DNA of 14,392 nucleotides, taken from assembly GCA_016926135.1 (NCBI GenBank), contig JAFGPH010000154.1, positions 1 through 14,392 on the forward strand, written 5' to 3'. Of the stretch, positions 14,235 to 14,392 are shown one piece after another. The notes under the pieces are model-generated. The model worked only from the letters and a program-made list of their open reading frames with translations, was not told where the DNA came from and ran no database searches. Position numbers and translations under genes: made by a program. Within the stretch, counting starts at the first letter, position 1; each line of letters starts with the position of its first letter. This DNA is from Deltaproteobacteria bacterium (GTDB lineage: Bacteria > Desulfobacterota > DSM-4660 > Desulfatiglandales > HGW-15).

Positions 14235-14392
14235 TGGAAGGACTGCGGCTCATCCCCCGGTAATCGGGTGCGGATGGAGATCACGAACCCCATGGACTCC
14301 AGAGCCGTTGTCCACCAGCGGGCATCTTCCCTGTCCTCATACTCTCCCACCAGCAGCAGACACCGATCCTGTTCGTCCCAGACCCAGTTGTA
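14231..14392 (-). CDS. C-terminal end of an unknown protein (partial)
   Basis: The minus strand is open from the right edge to TAA at 14233-14231, giving 53 residues. It reads like real protein: YNWVWDEQDRCLLLVGEYED, then a helix DARWWTTALESMGF and a final strand VISIRTRL. Codon use is like that of neighbouring genes. It is convergent with the dehydrogenase; the two stops overlap through the palindrome ATTAAT. No family is recognised, and the start lies outside the window. Confidence 0.6.
   Translation of the reverse strand, partial: YNWVWDEQDRCLLLVGEYEDREDARWWTTALESMGFVISIRTRLPGDEPQSFH

Noticed and set aside
1..14392. DGR reverse transcriptase, template repeat, CRISPR array, tRNA or rRNA
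   Set aside because: None was found on either strand, so the DGR idea rests only on the candidate variable region.

Overview
The window looks like chromosomal DNA of a GC-rich, signalling-heavy Gram-negative bacterium, most likely Desulfobacterota (former Deltaproteobacteria). This placement is inferred from gene content (class I adenylate cyclase, HDOD, FHA-GAF, sigma-54-type promoters, a fused FGE-fold protein, an orphan ParA) and from codon use, not from a marker gene. No rRNA, tRNA, CRISPR array or transposase was seen.

Left end (1-1350): the 3' part of a caspase-like protease gene whose product continues through a charged coiled coil into a C-terminal DUF1566/Lcl-type domain (C-type-lectin-like fold). 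The last ~100 bases are A-poor and rich in NNC codons. They are followed by three 8-bp AT-rich repeats and a GC hairpin. This arrangement recalls the variable region of a diversity-generating retroelement (DGR) target gene. No reverse transcriptase or template repeat lies in the window. This part is visibly lower in GC than the rest.

Convergent to it (3729-1348, minus) is a ~793-residue protein with an unknown N-terminal domain, a long acidic repeat linker and a C-terminal FGE-sulfatase (SUMF1-like) domain. Upstream of it, two back-to-back sequences match the sigma-54 -24/-12 pattern with exact spacing. One points at the FGE gene, the other at a plus-strand cluster: an orphan ParA-type ATPase (with a palindromic MITE-like repeat read in frame as its C-terminal tail), a small unknown protein, and a protein with two identical-spacing zinc ribbons and an Arg-rich tail.

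From 10507 down to 6636 (minus) runs a tight cluster HDOD protein - metallo-beta-lactamase-fold hydrolase - class I adenylate cyclase lacking the C-terminal regulatory part of the E. coli enzyme. This is a plausible cAMP synthesis and turnover module. Its 3' end overlaps the zinc-ribbon gene tail to tail by 74 bp.

From 10798 to 14234 (plus), behind a good sigma-70-type promoter, lie a ketopantoate reductase family enzyme, an FHA-GAF-coiled coil-PAS protein without an output domain, and a zinc-dependent alcohol dehydrogenase, packed with a 4-bp overlap and a 3-bp gap. A minus-strand gene fragment of unknown function runs off the right edge, its stop codon overlapping the dehydrogenase stop.
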